Assembly (NCBI GenBank): GCA_013350335.1
Contig: CM023537.1
Coordinates: forward strand, 10,038,438-10,102,437
From: Chimonanthus salicifolius
Taxonomy: Eukaryota > Streptophyta > Magnoliopsida > Laurales > Calycanthaceae
Reading direction: 5' to 3'
DNA length: 64,000 nucleotides
The position numbers and the translations under genes were made by a program. The number at the start of each line of letters is the position of its first letter. Position 1 is the stretch's first letter. Below, piece after piece: positions 33,112 to 44,506 of this stretch. The notes under the pieces were generated by a model. That model saw only the letters and a program-made list of their open reading frames with translations, searched no databases and had not been told where the DNA came from.

Positions 33112-34375
33112 AAGTACAAGTAAAAGCTATTGATTATTGAAGATAATATGGAAAACAAATAAATTTTTGGTTTCCTGTTTTGAGTTTTAAAATCATTTTC
33201 TTTCTATTGGGTGCTAATTGAGTACACAGGATAAACTCGATCTCTCTATCATTTTCTTAAAAAAGTAAAGACTCTTTAAAATATAACATTATAAAAAAAC
33301 TACTTTCTCTGTACCAATTTAATTATTTGATATGAATTTTGGAATTGCCTCAAAATAGTTGTCTCAATTATGTTGGAGTGGCATAAAGTGTATTGAAAAT
33401 GGATGAGATCACATGGAGTGCTAACCTTATATAGAGAGTTCATTAAAAAATAAAAATGTTTCAAATGAGACAAGATAAAATAAGGCGGAGAGAGTATTTA
33501 TTATGAAATAATGAAACTTAACACCTTTCTTTTTTATGCAAGAGAAATTTGCACGACTTTTGATGAACTGATTTACAATGAATAATTTCTCAATCAACAT
33601 GATCCCATGTTTCATAAGCGCTTTTTAACTTTCCTGAATTGTTAATAATCATATATGTCATGGGCAACTCTCAAAGAACGAAAATCCTTCGAAGGCGGAT
33701 GTTTTTTAAGTATAAATCCAATCTGAGATGGGTAGAAGTCAGAACATCAATGGTGCTTGAGTTAACCAGCTAACTGTGCATTTGAGGTGGCCAAGGACCT
33801 TATTTGAAGTTGTTCTTAATTATTGACACTGAAAGTCCAATATAAATAATTGAAGTTTGACGTGTTAATATTTTTCTCTTGATGCAAAAAGCTTTCAGAA
33901 AGTTGGAAAGTTTTTTGGAAGAAACTAAGGAAAAGATACGTCGAATGGCCTCCTTTATCGTATGCTACACATAAATAAATGGTACCCTGCTTTTAAGTTC
34001 TGTTTTTTTTCAGACACTGGTCTTACTGTATCATGTGATCAGAGTCTGGAAAAGATTTGGTTCCTGTAATGATCACAAAATAAAATAAAAAGATGTCATT
34101 TTGATGGGAAGTAGAGTTTCCCGAGACTCATCTGGACACTGAAACTGGTGGGCTTGGTTTTCTCTACCTCCATTTGGTGAGTGATCTTTCTCCTCTTCCA
34201 TAAACTGCTTTTCCAATGGTTGGGTACTTGGGTTTCTGTTGTTTACTGTTTTAAGAGTTTCAGTAATGAAAGATTTCTTGGAGGTGCAGTGTTGTCTGCT
34301 TCTTTCTTCACATACTTTTGTTCTTCAGATGAGAACACTCTGAAAGTCCTGCTGTGCTGAATATAAACAGAAGCA
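33112..34375 (+). promoter_or_regulatory. Upstream region and 5' UTR of the MIP1/DUF547 gene
   Basis: AT-rich intergenic DNA followed from about 34090 by mixed sequence before the ATG at 34376. An untranslated first exon with a 5' UTR intron is possible but cannot be shown. No other gene was recognised. Confidence 0.4.
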
Positions 34376-37300
34376 ATGGGATTTGAATTGAGTCAGGGAA
34401 GCAAAATGCAGGCAATGGAATTCCAAGATTTTTCATTGAAACTAAAGAGTTCTGAGGAGGTATGTTCAAGGCACATACGATCCAAAAGGTAGCCATTCCC
34501 ACTCCATTCTTTTCTCCTCATTTTTCGTAGTCATGCATGTTCCATTAAGAGGAATGAAAGGATTCTGATATGGCTTTTGTAGAAATAAAGAGAACGGATC
34601 TTCACAAGCCAAAGTTAAGATTGTGAGGATTAATAAAAAAATTGGTTTTACTTAAGAAGAAAGTTGCTTTTTTCTTTTTTAACTAGTGAAAATGATAGAC
34701 TTATCTGTTTTTTTTTTGTCCTCTTGAGATTGCTGATTTCTAATCTATTGGCAGTTGTAGTGGGGTGAGACTCGAGAAAGATGACAGGGATAATTCTTCT
34801 GAAGCATTTCATCATCTGAAGTTGGTAAGACTCAGTTCCCTCTCATTGTTGCCTCAAGCATGCTAAAATGATTTCATCATGGGTTTGAGGATTTTAGCTA
34901 TCGAACATTTTGGGTCTGTTCAAGCAAGGTTGGCTTTATCAGGTGAAATTCAAACCAAGGAGATCCTGTCTTCTGTTTGGTGAGAAATTATACCTCAGAT
35001 ATGTATTTTTCCATGAAAAACTGCCTTTATAAAGCACTACTGTTGTAAAAATGTTGCCCATTGAAATGGAAGTTAAACTTCAAGAATAAATGTGATTTTT
35101 TTAACATTTTTCTTTCCTTTACTTCCAATCATTATAACCCCATAAAACATTAGCAATACACTTAAGAGGCTCTCAGTGTTACATTCTTCATCAATTTTTC
35201 ATCAGAAGAATGCATTTTCATAACTCTTAATAAACAGAAAACGAGTCCACAGTGTGTTTCCCTTTTGCATTTGTTATTTCTAATTAGGAAATGCCATTGA
35301 TTGTTGTGAAGTTTTGTGTGGTCATGACATTCATGGTAGGAAGATCATAATGGTCATGATAGATCAAAGTTGGGTTTGGTTATGGAGGGTACTCCATAAT
35401 TTCGTATTTATATAGTTTGAATGATTGTGTCAGAATTGTCATTTTAAAGCATTGTTTGTTAGTACTGCTGTGAGAAAGTCATAATATGAGTATGTTTCAT
35501 AAAGATTTGAACTGGTTGCTAGGATATGGAGAAAGTGAAGGACTTTTTTTATGTAAAAAAGACCAAATTCCCTGCAACTAGGCTCCAAAGTTCTTTGAAG
35601 AAAGAGGTATGCGGCTGAACTTGTAGCAGTTCGAATGATCAAAAGTAGGGAAATTTATTACAACTTGATGTGGCATGGATTCCATTGCTTTGAAATATTC
35701 TCAAATTAAGATGGTCATCAATTCAAGCATTTCTTAAGTAGCATTGAAAACAAAATTGAGTTACATTAGGTGGATATGTAATTTTGCTGAACTCCCACCA
35801 AGAAAGAAGAAGAAAAGAAAAGATTATTGTTGATCATCACGTCTATTGATCGAACATGGGCCATCATGCCACATACAAGCTCTGGTTTCAAGTTTGGCCA
35901 CTCAGTTTATCACTGCACGAAACATGGAATATTTTCTCTCTTTCACCGTAAGCTTACTTGAACCTGTAAACATGTGGTTGCAACACTGAGGAACATCAAA
36001 CTTTTCTATAGTCTCTTTTAATCAACTTGAAAAATTGAACATGGATGATCACCATTTCTTTGATCCAGACTATTGAATTTCATCTTCCATGTTTTTCCTG
36101 TGTCTAATGACTAAAAGTAGTTAATATTATAGTGCTCAATGCAAGATTTCTTTACACCCTAGCTAAGTCATTTTTTCCTCCATTAATTTTCCTACTTCAT
36201 TACTATTGTTCTGTTTTATGCAGATTCTACAGCTTGAGCGGCATTTACAGGATCAACTTGTGGAACGACATGCTTTGGAAAAGGCATTGAGATATGGCGC
36301 TTCCTCCCATGATGCTACAAATCAAACTTTGGTGTCCAAGGTGGCTTCATCCATTTTTGCTTTTATTACTTCCGACATATTTACATATGCAACTATTTTG
36401 TAGATTGGTTATCTTTTTTTTCTTTTTCAATTAACTGATATAATGCCCTTATGCATTCAGCCCACCAAGGAGCTAATCAAGGAGATTGCTGTGTTAGAGT
36501 TGGAAGTGGTGCATCTTGAACAGTATCTCCTATCTTTGTATCGGAAAGCATTCAACCAACAGATTTCTTCTTCATCTCCATCTGGTGTTGATGGGGACCA
36601 CGGTTCACCTTTTATCACCAGGGGACAAGATACTAAATTCCAAACTGGTTTACTGATAGTACCTGAAAGCCCGATTATAAGTTCAATGAATATCTCCAGT
36701 TCTGCAGCGAGCATTGAGAGAACAGACCACACTGTTCCCTGCAGCCATTCCTCTCCATCTCAACTTTCAATTTTCTCTAGTAAACCCGCTTCTTCAGTCA
36801 AAAGTATAGCTAAAGCTTTATGGGCATGCCATTCACTACCTCTATCTTTACAGGAGGTAATATAACATTGAAATTATTCTTTTGAGCCATTTCTAAAACT
36901 AATCAAACTGAAGTGGATGGTTTGCACTCATCTCTGAAGTGCAGACTCATGATTTTTCTGGTTTGGCATTGTTTACTAATCAGTAATCAATAGTGATGAT
37001 CCTTTGCAATGCCTTTCTGAGCTTCATATGTGCCAAGTTTCCACCATATACTTGAAAAACAAGCGAATTGGATGGTTAAACCAGACCCTTTTCTAACAGG
37101 TGAAATGGTATGTTCGTGGAATTCTCAATCCTGTCAATGACCCAGCTGAACATTGAGTCAAGTTGAGTGTTATGATCTTTATGCTTCGATTCTAAAATGA
37201 AACACCTGCAAGTGATTGAGAATGTCATTCATGCCAATTATATAGCAGAACCTACAGCAAACGTGCACTGGCTCTAAAATTGATTGGTGCATCTCTGTCT

Positions 37301-40300
37301 ACTTGGATGACAGAAAATATGAGCAATGGTCTACAATATTTAATGAAGTGCCCTACCTGATGAGTTTAAAGTCTGATTTTTCACTGAATATTTTCTGTTG
37401 GGATGTCTACTGGCCTGTCCACAGAATGCAAGGAATGATGCTTCAAATGTGATAAGTCTGGCTGAACATTTTGGTACACGAGTTGAGGACCTTGTTCCTG
37501 AGACACCCAACAGACTATCTGAAAAGATGATTAGATGCATGGGAGCCATCTACTGCAAAATTTCAGAACCCCCTTTGATGCATAATGGCCCTTCACATTC
37601 ACCACCTTCATCGTTGTCATCAATGAGTGCCTTTTCTCCACATGATCAATGTGATATGTGGAGCCCCCAAAGCAAGAAAGATTCTTCATTTGATGAACGA
37701 TCGGAGAACCTTTTCAAAATTGAAGAGAGAAAAGATTTCAGTGGACCTTATAGCACAACGGTAGAGGTGCTGTGGGTTTCTAGAGATAGTCAGAGGTTGA
37801 GCAAGGTTGAGCACATGCTACAAGATTTTAGGTGTGTGTTCTGGTTCATGGTTACAGAATTTCAGTTTGCATTTGTGTGAATTTTATGAACATGGGTGGC
37901 ATAAAATAGTCAATATGTTTCCACTTTTCCTGTTGGGTAGTGTATTTTGTGAGAGTATAGTTGAATTTAAGGACCACGTGCATGCTATGTAAGTCTTGGA
38001 ATTTATTATATCTGAAAAAGTCCCTAGTGGGGACATCATGCTTTTGTCATTAGGGGCGCCATTCAGCTGTAACAAGGAAATGATGCAGAAGCCTCAAATT
38101 TTTTTGTAGAATTGAAATTTGGGTTTTTCTGTTGCAGGTCAATGGTTCATCGACTGGAAAAGGTTGATCTAAGAAATATGAAGAATGAGGAGAAACTCGC
38201 CTTTTGGATTAACATACACAATGCATTGGTCATGCATGTAATTAGTCTAATCTGCCTGTTAATATATTCTTTGGCATTTAGATTCCTTCCACTGTCCCAT
38301 GATAAAATAATGGTTATCCTATCATCTTCCTTGATTCTGTAGGCATATTTAGCTGATGGGGTTCCACAGAAGAGTCTAAAGAGAGGGCTGTTATTCATGA
38401 AGGTTATGATAACCTCAATTCTTAATGACAAGAAGTGCCTCTGCACTATGATACAAAATTTTGTTGTTTTCATTATACCAGGCTGAATTCAATGTGGGAG
38501 GTCAAACTATTAGTGCAGCCACAATACAGACATCTATTCTGGGATGTCGCACACCCCGTCCAGGACAGGTCTGTTCTCTATACTTTTTTCTGCTTTTGAT
38601 GGATAACTAATGCAAGATTGTGCTTGCAGTAAGGCTGACAAAGATTTCCTTTAATTCAGTGGCTTCGAACCTTCTTCCCAAAGATGAAGTTTAGAGGTGG
38701 AGATGATCAACAATCATATGCTATCGAACATCCTGAACCTCTAGTACATTTTGCACTTTGTTCCGGAAGCCATTCTGATCCTGCGGTATATTCCTGGACC
38801 CAGCATATCCATTGTTTACCATCATTATTATAATTGTGTTGTTTCTATTTTTTTTTTTTTTTTGTTATTATATTTAGAATAACGAATTTATACAGCAAAA
38901 GGTGTCTAATATAGAATTAGAAAAAGGCAAACTATGAATTATGTGATTTCATGGTCTTTTCTTTTTTGAAAAGTTTAAAATGATACTCTGATCTGACCAA
39001 CTACATTGTTAAGCATGTATCAGTCTGTATCAAACAGGCCTAGACACATTACTTGGAACTTTTTTGCATCCACATTTTTTAGTGAAAAATCCTTTCTTCT
39101 TGAAATCAAGTGGCAAAGGCATAAATGCCATTTTGTCATGAAAGTGCATGGTTCCTCATTACACAGACAATGCGAGTTCAGTTTAGCCATCTCCCTTGAT
39201 TAAATATATTTTGTTTTCCTTGTTTGTCTAAAATTTATAAAACAGCTATCTTGTTACAGACAAAAAATATGAATGTCAAATCTTTCTTTTCTTGTCTCTG
39301 AAGATGTTTAGTAAATAAAAAATAAAAAGAATGAAAAAAAAAAAAACCTGGACTGATTGACTTTCAAGTTCATTACATAACTTCATCTTGAAAAGGAAAG
39401 GGGAGAAAAACAAACTATGACTCACTGATTTATCTGTTCGTTACATTGCTTTGTTTATAGCATCAAAAGTTTGGGCTCTGTAGTCTGTACTGCCTCGCCA
39501 ACTCAGTTGAATTGGCCAAGTTCCAAGACAAAGAAGGTGAAACTGTTTAAATGGAATATAACCTGAGGGTTGTGACTGAGGTATTCTGTTTTTGATAAGT
39601 TTAGGCCTTTACATGCAGTTCTCCACATTTAGAATGCTGTAATAGTGGCATATTAACATAAATCAGAAAGGAAAAGGAAGTGCTACATTCTACCAAAACA
39701 GGGTATGGCCCACCCTGTATACAACCTGGACCTTATTTGTCTACATACAAGACCCCACATTGATAGGATACAAATTTGTCAATGATGATGAAAAAATGAT
39801 CTTGGGAGTCTACCCTTTACCTGATTATTTAAATGATATCACCCAATTAAACCTGAAGAAGAAAAAAATAAAAAACTGCGCATGAACCCAACCAGAAACT
39901 GACTTGTTAACATCCCTAATTGAATGAGATCCCATCTTTTCTGTGATGTTTGCCACACTGCAAAATCGCATTTCTAGAAATGATTGTAAATGATTATCAA
40001 ATTGAGAAAAGGGAAATATTTCTTTAACCAAGCTAAATGTGACTCTCTTCCAATAATTTCACTGGGAAGTGTATTACTTGACTCTGGAATTTTTAACTGT
40101 CTTTTATTTTATCAGGTTCGGTTATACACAGTGAAGAGACTGTTCCAAGAACTGGAAGCTGCAAAAGAAGAGTACTTTCAGTCAGTTGTCAATATACACA
40201 AAGAACATAAGATCCTTTTGCCTAAGATCATAGAGTCTTTTGCCAAGGAATCGAGTTTAAGTTCCTCTGAATTGCTGGAAATGATTGAACATTGTCTTCC

Positions 40301-40418
40301 TGAGACTAGACGAAAGGTCATGCAACGATGTCAGCAAGGGAAGTCTTGCAAAAGCATTGAATGGGTGCCTCACAATTTTACTTTCCGGTATTTGTTATCA
40401 AAGGAATTGGCAAAATAA
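34376..40418 (+). CDS. MIP1-type leucine-zipper / DUF547 protein, 10 exons
   Basis: Exons: 34376-34488, 34755-34824, 36224-36340, 36461-36856, 37425-37831, 38138-38237, 38343-38402, 38482-38568, 38660-38785 and 40116-40418, all GT-AG and in frame, giving 592 aa. Residues 62-130 form the Lzipper-MIP1 coiled coil (ILQLERHLQDQLVERHALEK, then KELIKEIAVLELEVVHLEQY). A Ser-rich linker follows (about 131-340). The DUF547 domain covers about 366-500 with KLAFWINIHNALVMH, GQTISAATIQTSILGC and HFALCSGSHSDPA. The C-terminal helical part ends in WVPHNFTFRYLLSKELAK, the usual family ending. MIP1-like proteins were described as ternary-complex partners of MADS-box factors in Antirrhinum, but the function of DUF547 itself is not established. 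The start lies in an exon with no known domain. An upstream coding exon cannot be excluded, although the total length is normal for the family. Confidence 0.92.
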
Positions 40419-40603
40419 TCATTTCCACTTAGGAAAATACCAACGGTTGATTAAAGAGGGGTCACCCTTGAGGTCTGTATCTTTTGTGTACAAAAGAGTG
40501 GATGCAGTGTAAGTTAGTATGATACAAGGGGTGCTCACACATTGTATTATGTAATCCTTGATCAATGATCATATATGTTAATGTACAGTATCTTTATCTC
40601 TGT
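40419..40603 (+). other. 3' flank of the MIP1/DUF547 gene
   Basis: Likely 3' UTR; the MITE that follows may lie inside or just behind the transcript end. No exact poly(A) site is assigned. Confidence 0.4.
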
Positions 40604-40611
40604 TATGGGGC

Positions 40612-40773
40612 CAGGGCCGGCCCTGTGCATAAGAGGTGTAGGCTGCTGCTTAGGGGCCCAGATAGAAAGGGCCCCCACATACTTAAACTCCTTAATATAC
40701 TAATCACAAAGGCCCCTGAAATCTCACTCGGCCTAGGGCCCTGAGATTTTACGAGATCTAAGGGCTAGCCCTG
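40612..40773. mobile_element. hAT-type MITE with perfect 8-bp target duplication
   Basis: The 162-bp element begins CAGGGCCGGCCCTG and ends AGGGCTAGCCCTG, the end type of a widespread plant hAT MITE family. TATGGGGC flanks it exactly on both sides (40604-40611 and 40774-40781). A perfect duplication suggests a fairly recent insertion. It lies 194 bp behind the stop codon of the DUF547 gene, so it may fall in that gene's 3' UTR. Confidence 0.92.
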
Positions 40774-40781
40774 TATGGGGC

Positions 40782-41470
40782 ATTTCCCAATATAGTGAAT
40801 GGTTGCTACTTATGGGGGACATGATTTTTTGATATCTTGATGTATGCTGCAGTCTCAAGACATGATCAGCAACATTTGACATCGTATGGAAATGGAAAAC
40901 GGTTTCCTGTGCTTAAAGGGTGAAGCATCAAAAAAGTAGTATGTAAAAGGCCCAAAGTTGACCCATCATGCTGAAACCAGCGGATCCAGTTTTCTGGGGT
41001 TCGACCTTGTTTGCTTTACCATAAAAGTTGGGGTCTAATTGGTGCATATCTACTCGATTACCCGAGGGACCTAATTTTGGAGAAACTGAGTAAGGACCAT
41101 CTTCAACCCCTTTGTATATATGCTATAGGATCTAAATAAATCCCGTTTATCTAACTCCCTGAATCACCTGAAGGATCCAACCTGGAGAAAGAAAAGAAAA
41201 CCCTGGTTATAAACCTTTTGGACCTGATTCGAACCTAACTTTGTAGAGTTGTACAGAGTGTCCCTCGAAAAGCAGAGCAAATTAGGAACTTTTTCAATGA
41301 TGAGGCAGCCTCTAGCAGACTAGAACTAGTGGTTACATATTATTGATTTACTGATGGGCTTGAATACAGCAAGTAGAACAGCTCTACCTGTTCACAACAT
41401 CATGTCACATGGGCAACACCCACCACACACTCATGTACACTATCATTCCTTCTCCCATTCAAAATTATTG
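40782..41470. other. Intergenic DNA between convergent genes
   Basis: Spacer between the ends of the DUF547 gene (+) and the DC1 gene (-). No other feature was recognised. Confidence 0.5.
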
Positions 41471-42199
41471 TCATCTAGATATGAGGGAGCCAATGATCCC
41501 TGCAATCATAGTTGTCGGATCTCCAAGAACAGCTGAGATGATGAACTGAATGGCGAATTCGCAACATTTCTTAACCTTCCCCTTGCTATGGTGGCGGTTG
41601 CCAAGTGTACCCTTGATACTGGGAATCCTGGTTTCAAGCTTCCTACCAGCAGTAGCAGTAGTACTAACACTAGCACTTCCCTTCCTAAAATATATCTCTT
41701 GCCAACTCTCCATCAACATCTCCCGAACACAAGCTACATGCAAGTTATACTTCTTGCAATTGGACCTGTAGCTCCAGCTCCTCCCCTTTCTCCCACACTT
41801 GTGGCATGATGCACAAACCTTCCTATAGAGGAAGAGCTTCATTTCTCCATCGTCAAGAACACGTGGTAGATTGGCACAGCATGGATGCAAGTCGAACCCG
41901 CACGTGTAGCAGTGGTAGACGAAGCCTCCTACATCCTTCTCACAGGCATTGCAATAGCGGGGGATATCTCCGGGAGGGTGGGGGAGGAAGATGAAGGTAC
42001 ATTTTCTGTAGAAAGGGTGTGAGATGGAGGGGCTGGAAAGAGCACAATGCTTGTGTAAGTCGAAATTACAGAAGTCACACTTGTACCTAGATCCTATGCC
42101 AACTTCCTTGCACCCATCACACTTGAAGGGCTCCTCACTAATTTCAAACCTTAGCTTATGTTTGGGGTGGCTGGAATGGGTGATTTCATCATACTTCAT
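41471..42199 (-). CDS. DC1-domain (C1-like zinc-finger) protein, intronless
   Basis: A single exon of 242 aa. The first DC1 motif (residues 10-52) has HKL..., CDGC, YKCDFCNFDLHKHC. The second (61-108) has HPF..., CNAC and YHCYTCGFDLHPCC. The third (about 129-157) is degenerate (CHKCGRKG..., NCKKYNLHVAC). The C-terminal 30 residues are hydrophobic and Gly/Ile-rich (ISAVLGDPTTMIAGIIGSLI), possibly a membrane-associating tail. DC1 proteins are a large plant-specific family related to the C1 domain; some bind lipids or take part in stress and defence signalling, but no function can be named for this one. The start is the only in-frame ATG before the first motif, and a TATA-like sequence lies about 65 bp upstream. 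Confidence 0.93.
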   Translation of the reverse strand: MKYDEITHSSHPKHKLRFEISEEPFKCDGCKEVGIGSRYKCDFCNFDLHKHCALSSPSISHPFYRKCTFIFLPHPPGDIPRYCNACEKDVGGFVYHCYTCGFDLHPCCANLPRVLDDGEMKLFLYRKVCASCHKCGRKGRSWSYRSNCKKYNLHVACVREMLMESWQEIYFRKGSASVSTTATAGRKLETRIPSIKGTLGNRHHSKGKVKKCCEFAIQFIISAVLGDPTTMIAGIIGSLISR

Positions 42200-42260
42200 G
42201 GTTCTAAGAACCCAAGATCACACAAGGCCTGGGAGAGGTAAATGGAAATGGATTTGCATG

Positions 42261-42270
42261 TTATATATAG
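42261..42270 (-). promoter_or_regulatory. TATA box of the DC1 gene
   Basis: On the minus strand CTATATATAA lies about 65 bp before the ATG at 42199, in the position expected for a plant core promoter. Confidence 0.6.
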
Positions 42271-42299
42271 TGAGGGAGTAGTAACCCAAGTGGGGATGC

Positions 42300-44145
42300 T
42301 TAGTTCCCCAATTATTTTGTTATTGAGGTTTTGAAGATGCTGATTACATCTTGCAAGATGATCTCATATAGTCTTGGATGGCTTCAAATTGAAGCTTGTT
42401 GGCACATATGCTTTTAGATGGTGGGAGTTTCATGAGATATCTTGTCCTTGTGTACATCGATTGGCATCCAAAGTTGACTGATAAAGGATAGGGAGGCACA
42501 AGGCATCGAATTGGTTCATCTCCTATTTGAGAATTCGAATTCCCACTTTCCTTGAAATGATACTGATGATGTTAATTGACCAAGGAAAAGCTTAGGCCAC
42601 ATATAGTGAACTTCCATGTACATCCATGAATTTTAACACAAGTTAAAAGAGTGAGTTGTGTTGAGTAACATGGAACTAGGGATACATATTGTAAAGGACT
42701 TGACCAATACATCAAAAGTTTTAAAACTAATAGAACACGTAATGTTAGGTCCTTTATCTTATTTCAAAGATGGTTCAACTCGAGACTTGTATTCTAAGCC
42801 ACATCGATAAATCTCAACACGTTTCATGTGTACTGACAAACTTCTATCGGCCCAATTGTAGATAGTAGATATTATTTAAATGCGATAAAATCATTTTCTT
42901 TACGAAAAAGAGTTCTTTTTTAAGTTGTTATACGATGGAAAAAATGGTGATCACTTCAATTCTGATATATTTTCTTCGGACAAATAAAGTATCTTTCATA
43001 AAGTTGTGAATTCACTATTTTCTTTCCTCTAAGAGATTAGAGATCTTTAATTGAAATTAATATCCAACAAACATAAAACGTTTCATCCTAGCTTTTCTTA
43101 AATAGAAAAAAAGAAAAATCCAACTCTTCCTTCTTATTGTAAAATCTCTGCTTTTTCACTTTGTACCAATCTAAAATCCAAAGCCGTAACAGAGAGAAGC
43201 TATAGTTTATGAATACTGCACTACCATCCTCTGAATTGACAAGTGCAACATGTGGGGTGCAAGAACATGCATGGCCCGTTATATTCCATCAATTGGAATG
43301 CCATCTGCTATATGATTAAAATATCTTTTTGATGATCCAAAAAAATTCCTGAACAAAAATCCAGGAAATTTCATCATTGAATTTTGTTTGAATGAGATGT
43401 GTCATGCGGTTATCCACACGTAAATTCAAAAAAAAAAATATGCTAGACAAAGTGCCAATGATTATTTATATTGAGAAATGCTCATGTTGTTGATTTTCAA
43501 CAAGGCATCTTATACAACTCCTCAATTTGAAGAAAGATGCTCTCTTTCTTTCTTTCCCTTAGCCATTTTCTCTAGTTAAAAACACCAAAGCTTCCTAATA
43601 GTCCATATTGAGGAAGCCTATATAAACATTAAATATAGAGCCTGGAGCCCTTACAAGTTCATATTCTCACATTATTAACAATATATTTATTTTCTAGAAA
43701 AAGTAGGGAGAGATAGAGAGGAACAAATTCCAATCTATGATTAGTTAATTGACACTTTGGCATGGATTTTCAATCTACAGGATTGACAAGATCAGGAAAG
43801 TTTTAAACGTACACAACTCCCATGTTCTAAAATATTGGGAAAGCCAATTGGATGAAGAATGTTATCCACATCTCGTAAGAAAGTAGAAACTCTCTACTAA
43901 ATAATGGGGATGGAAATCTATGTAAAAGGGTAATTGATTTGGGAATCGATACTTTCATTAAAATAAGGCACTGGATTTATTTTGCCTTTCATTTTAATGT
44001 GATAAATTAATAATATTCATATTTTATTCTTATACTTTTTCTAATTTATCATAATAAAATGTATTGGGTACCCATCTGTTAAAAATCCAAACCTTTTAAG
44101 TTAAGGGTCAATCCTAGTCAATGGTCTTAGTTTTTAATTACACTG
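42300..44145. other. Gene-free intergenic DNA
   Basis: AT-rich DNA upstream of the DC1 gene. No bounded repeat or coding sequence was recognised. Confidence 0.5.
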
Positions 44146-44151
44146 GTTCAT

Positions 44152-44506
44152 AGAGAAGGGTGAAAACGAGAGTCTTAAGCAGTTGTGAGGGAGGAAAACT
44201 AAGAACTTATATAGAATTGAATCATTCCACCTATCAGGTTAGTCTTTTGGACTGGAAGTCCAGTCTTAACAGTGGTATCAGAGATAGGTCCCCAAACCAC
44301 AACATATAGATTCAGAGATCCCTTACCCGAACAGGATGGTTAGCCACATTCTATCCGCTAGAGGGCCTTGTTTGGAGAGGAGGATTGTTGGGGTGCGAAC
44401 GAGAGTCCCATATCAGTTATGAATGAGGGAAAACTAAGAACTTATATAAGACTAAGTCACTTTATGTATCAGACTAGGCTTTTAGGCTAGAAGCCCAGTC
44501 CTATCA
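44152..44506 (+). mobile_element. TRIM (miniature LTR retrotransposon), copy 1
   Basis: Two direct repeats of about 120 bp (about 44152-44271 and 44386-44506) share ACGAGAGTC, GGGAAAACTAAGAACTTATA and CTAGAAGCCCAGTCCTA-like words. The right one starts TGTTGGGG and ends CTATCA. Directly after the left one comes TGGTATCAGAG (44273-44283), the primer-binding site for initiator-Met tRNA. Before the right one comes a purine-rich tract (GGAGAGGAGGAT). The interior is only about 114 bp and codes nothing. Short LTRs, a PBS and a PPT with no genes define a TRIM. The 5' edge of the left LTR is eroded. Confidence 0.87.

Noticed and set aside
37807..37992. ORF continuing past exon 5 of the MIP1/DUF547 gene
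   Set aside because: It is intron read-through; the GT at 37832 joins in phase to the conserved SMVHRLEKVDL exon at 38138.
44273..44283. Part of an initiator-Met tRNA gene
   Set aside because: Only the 11 bases complementary to the tRNA 3' end are present, directly behind an LTR; it is a retrotransposon primer-binding site.
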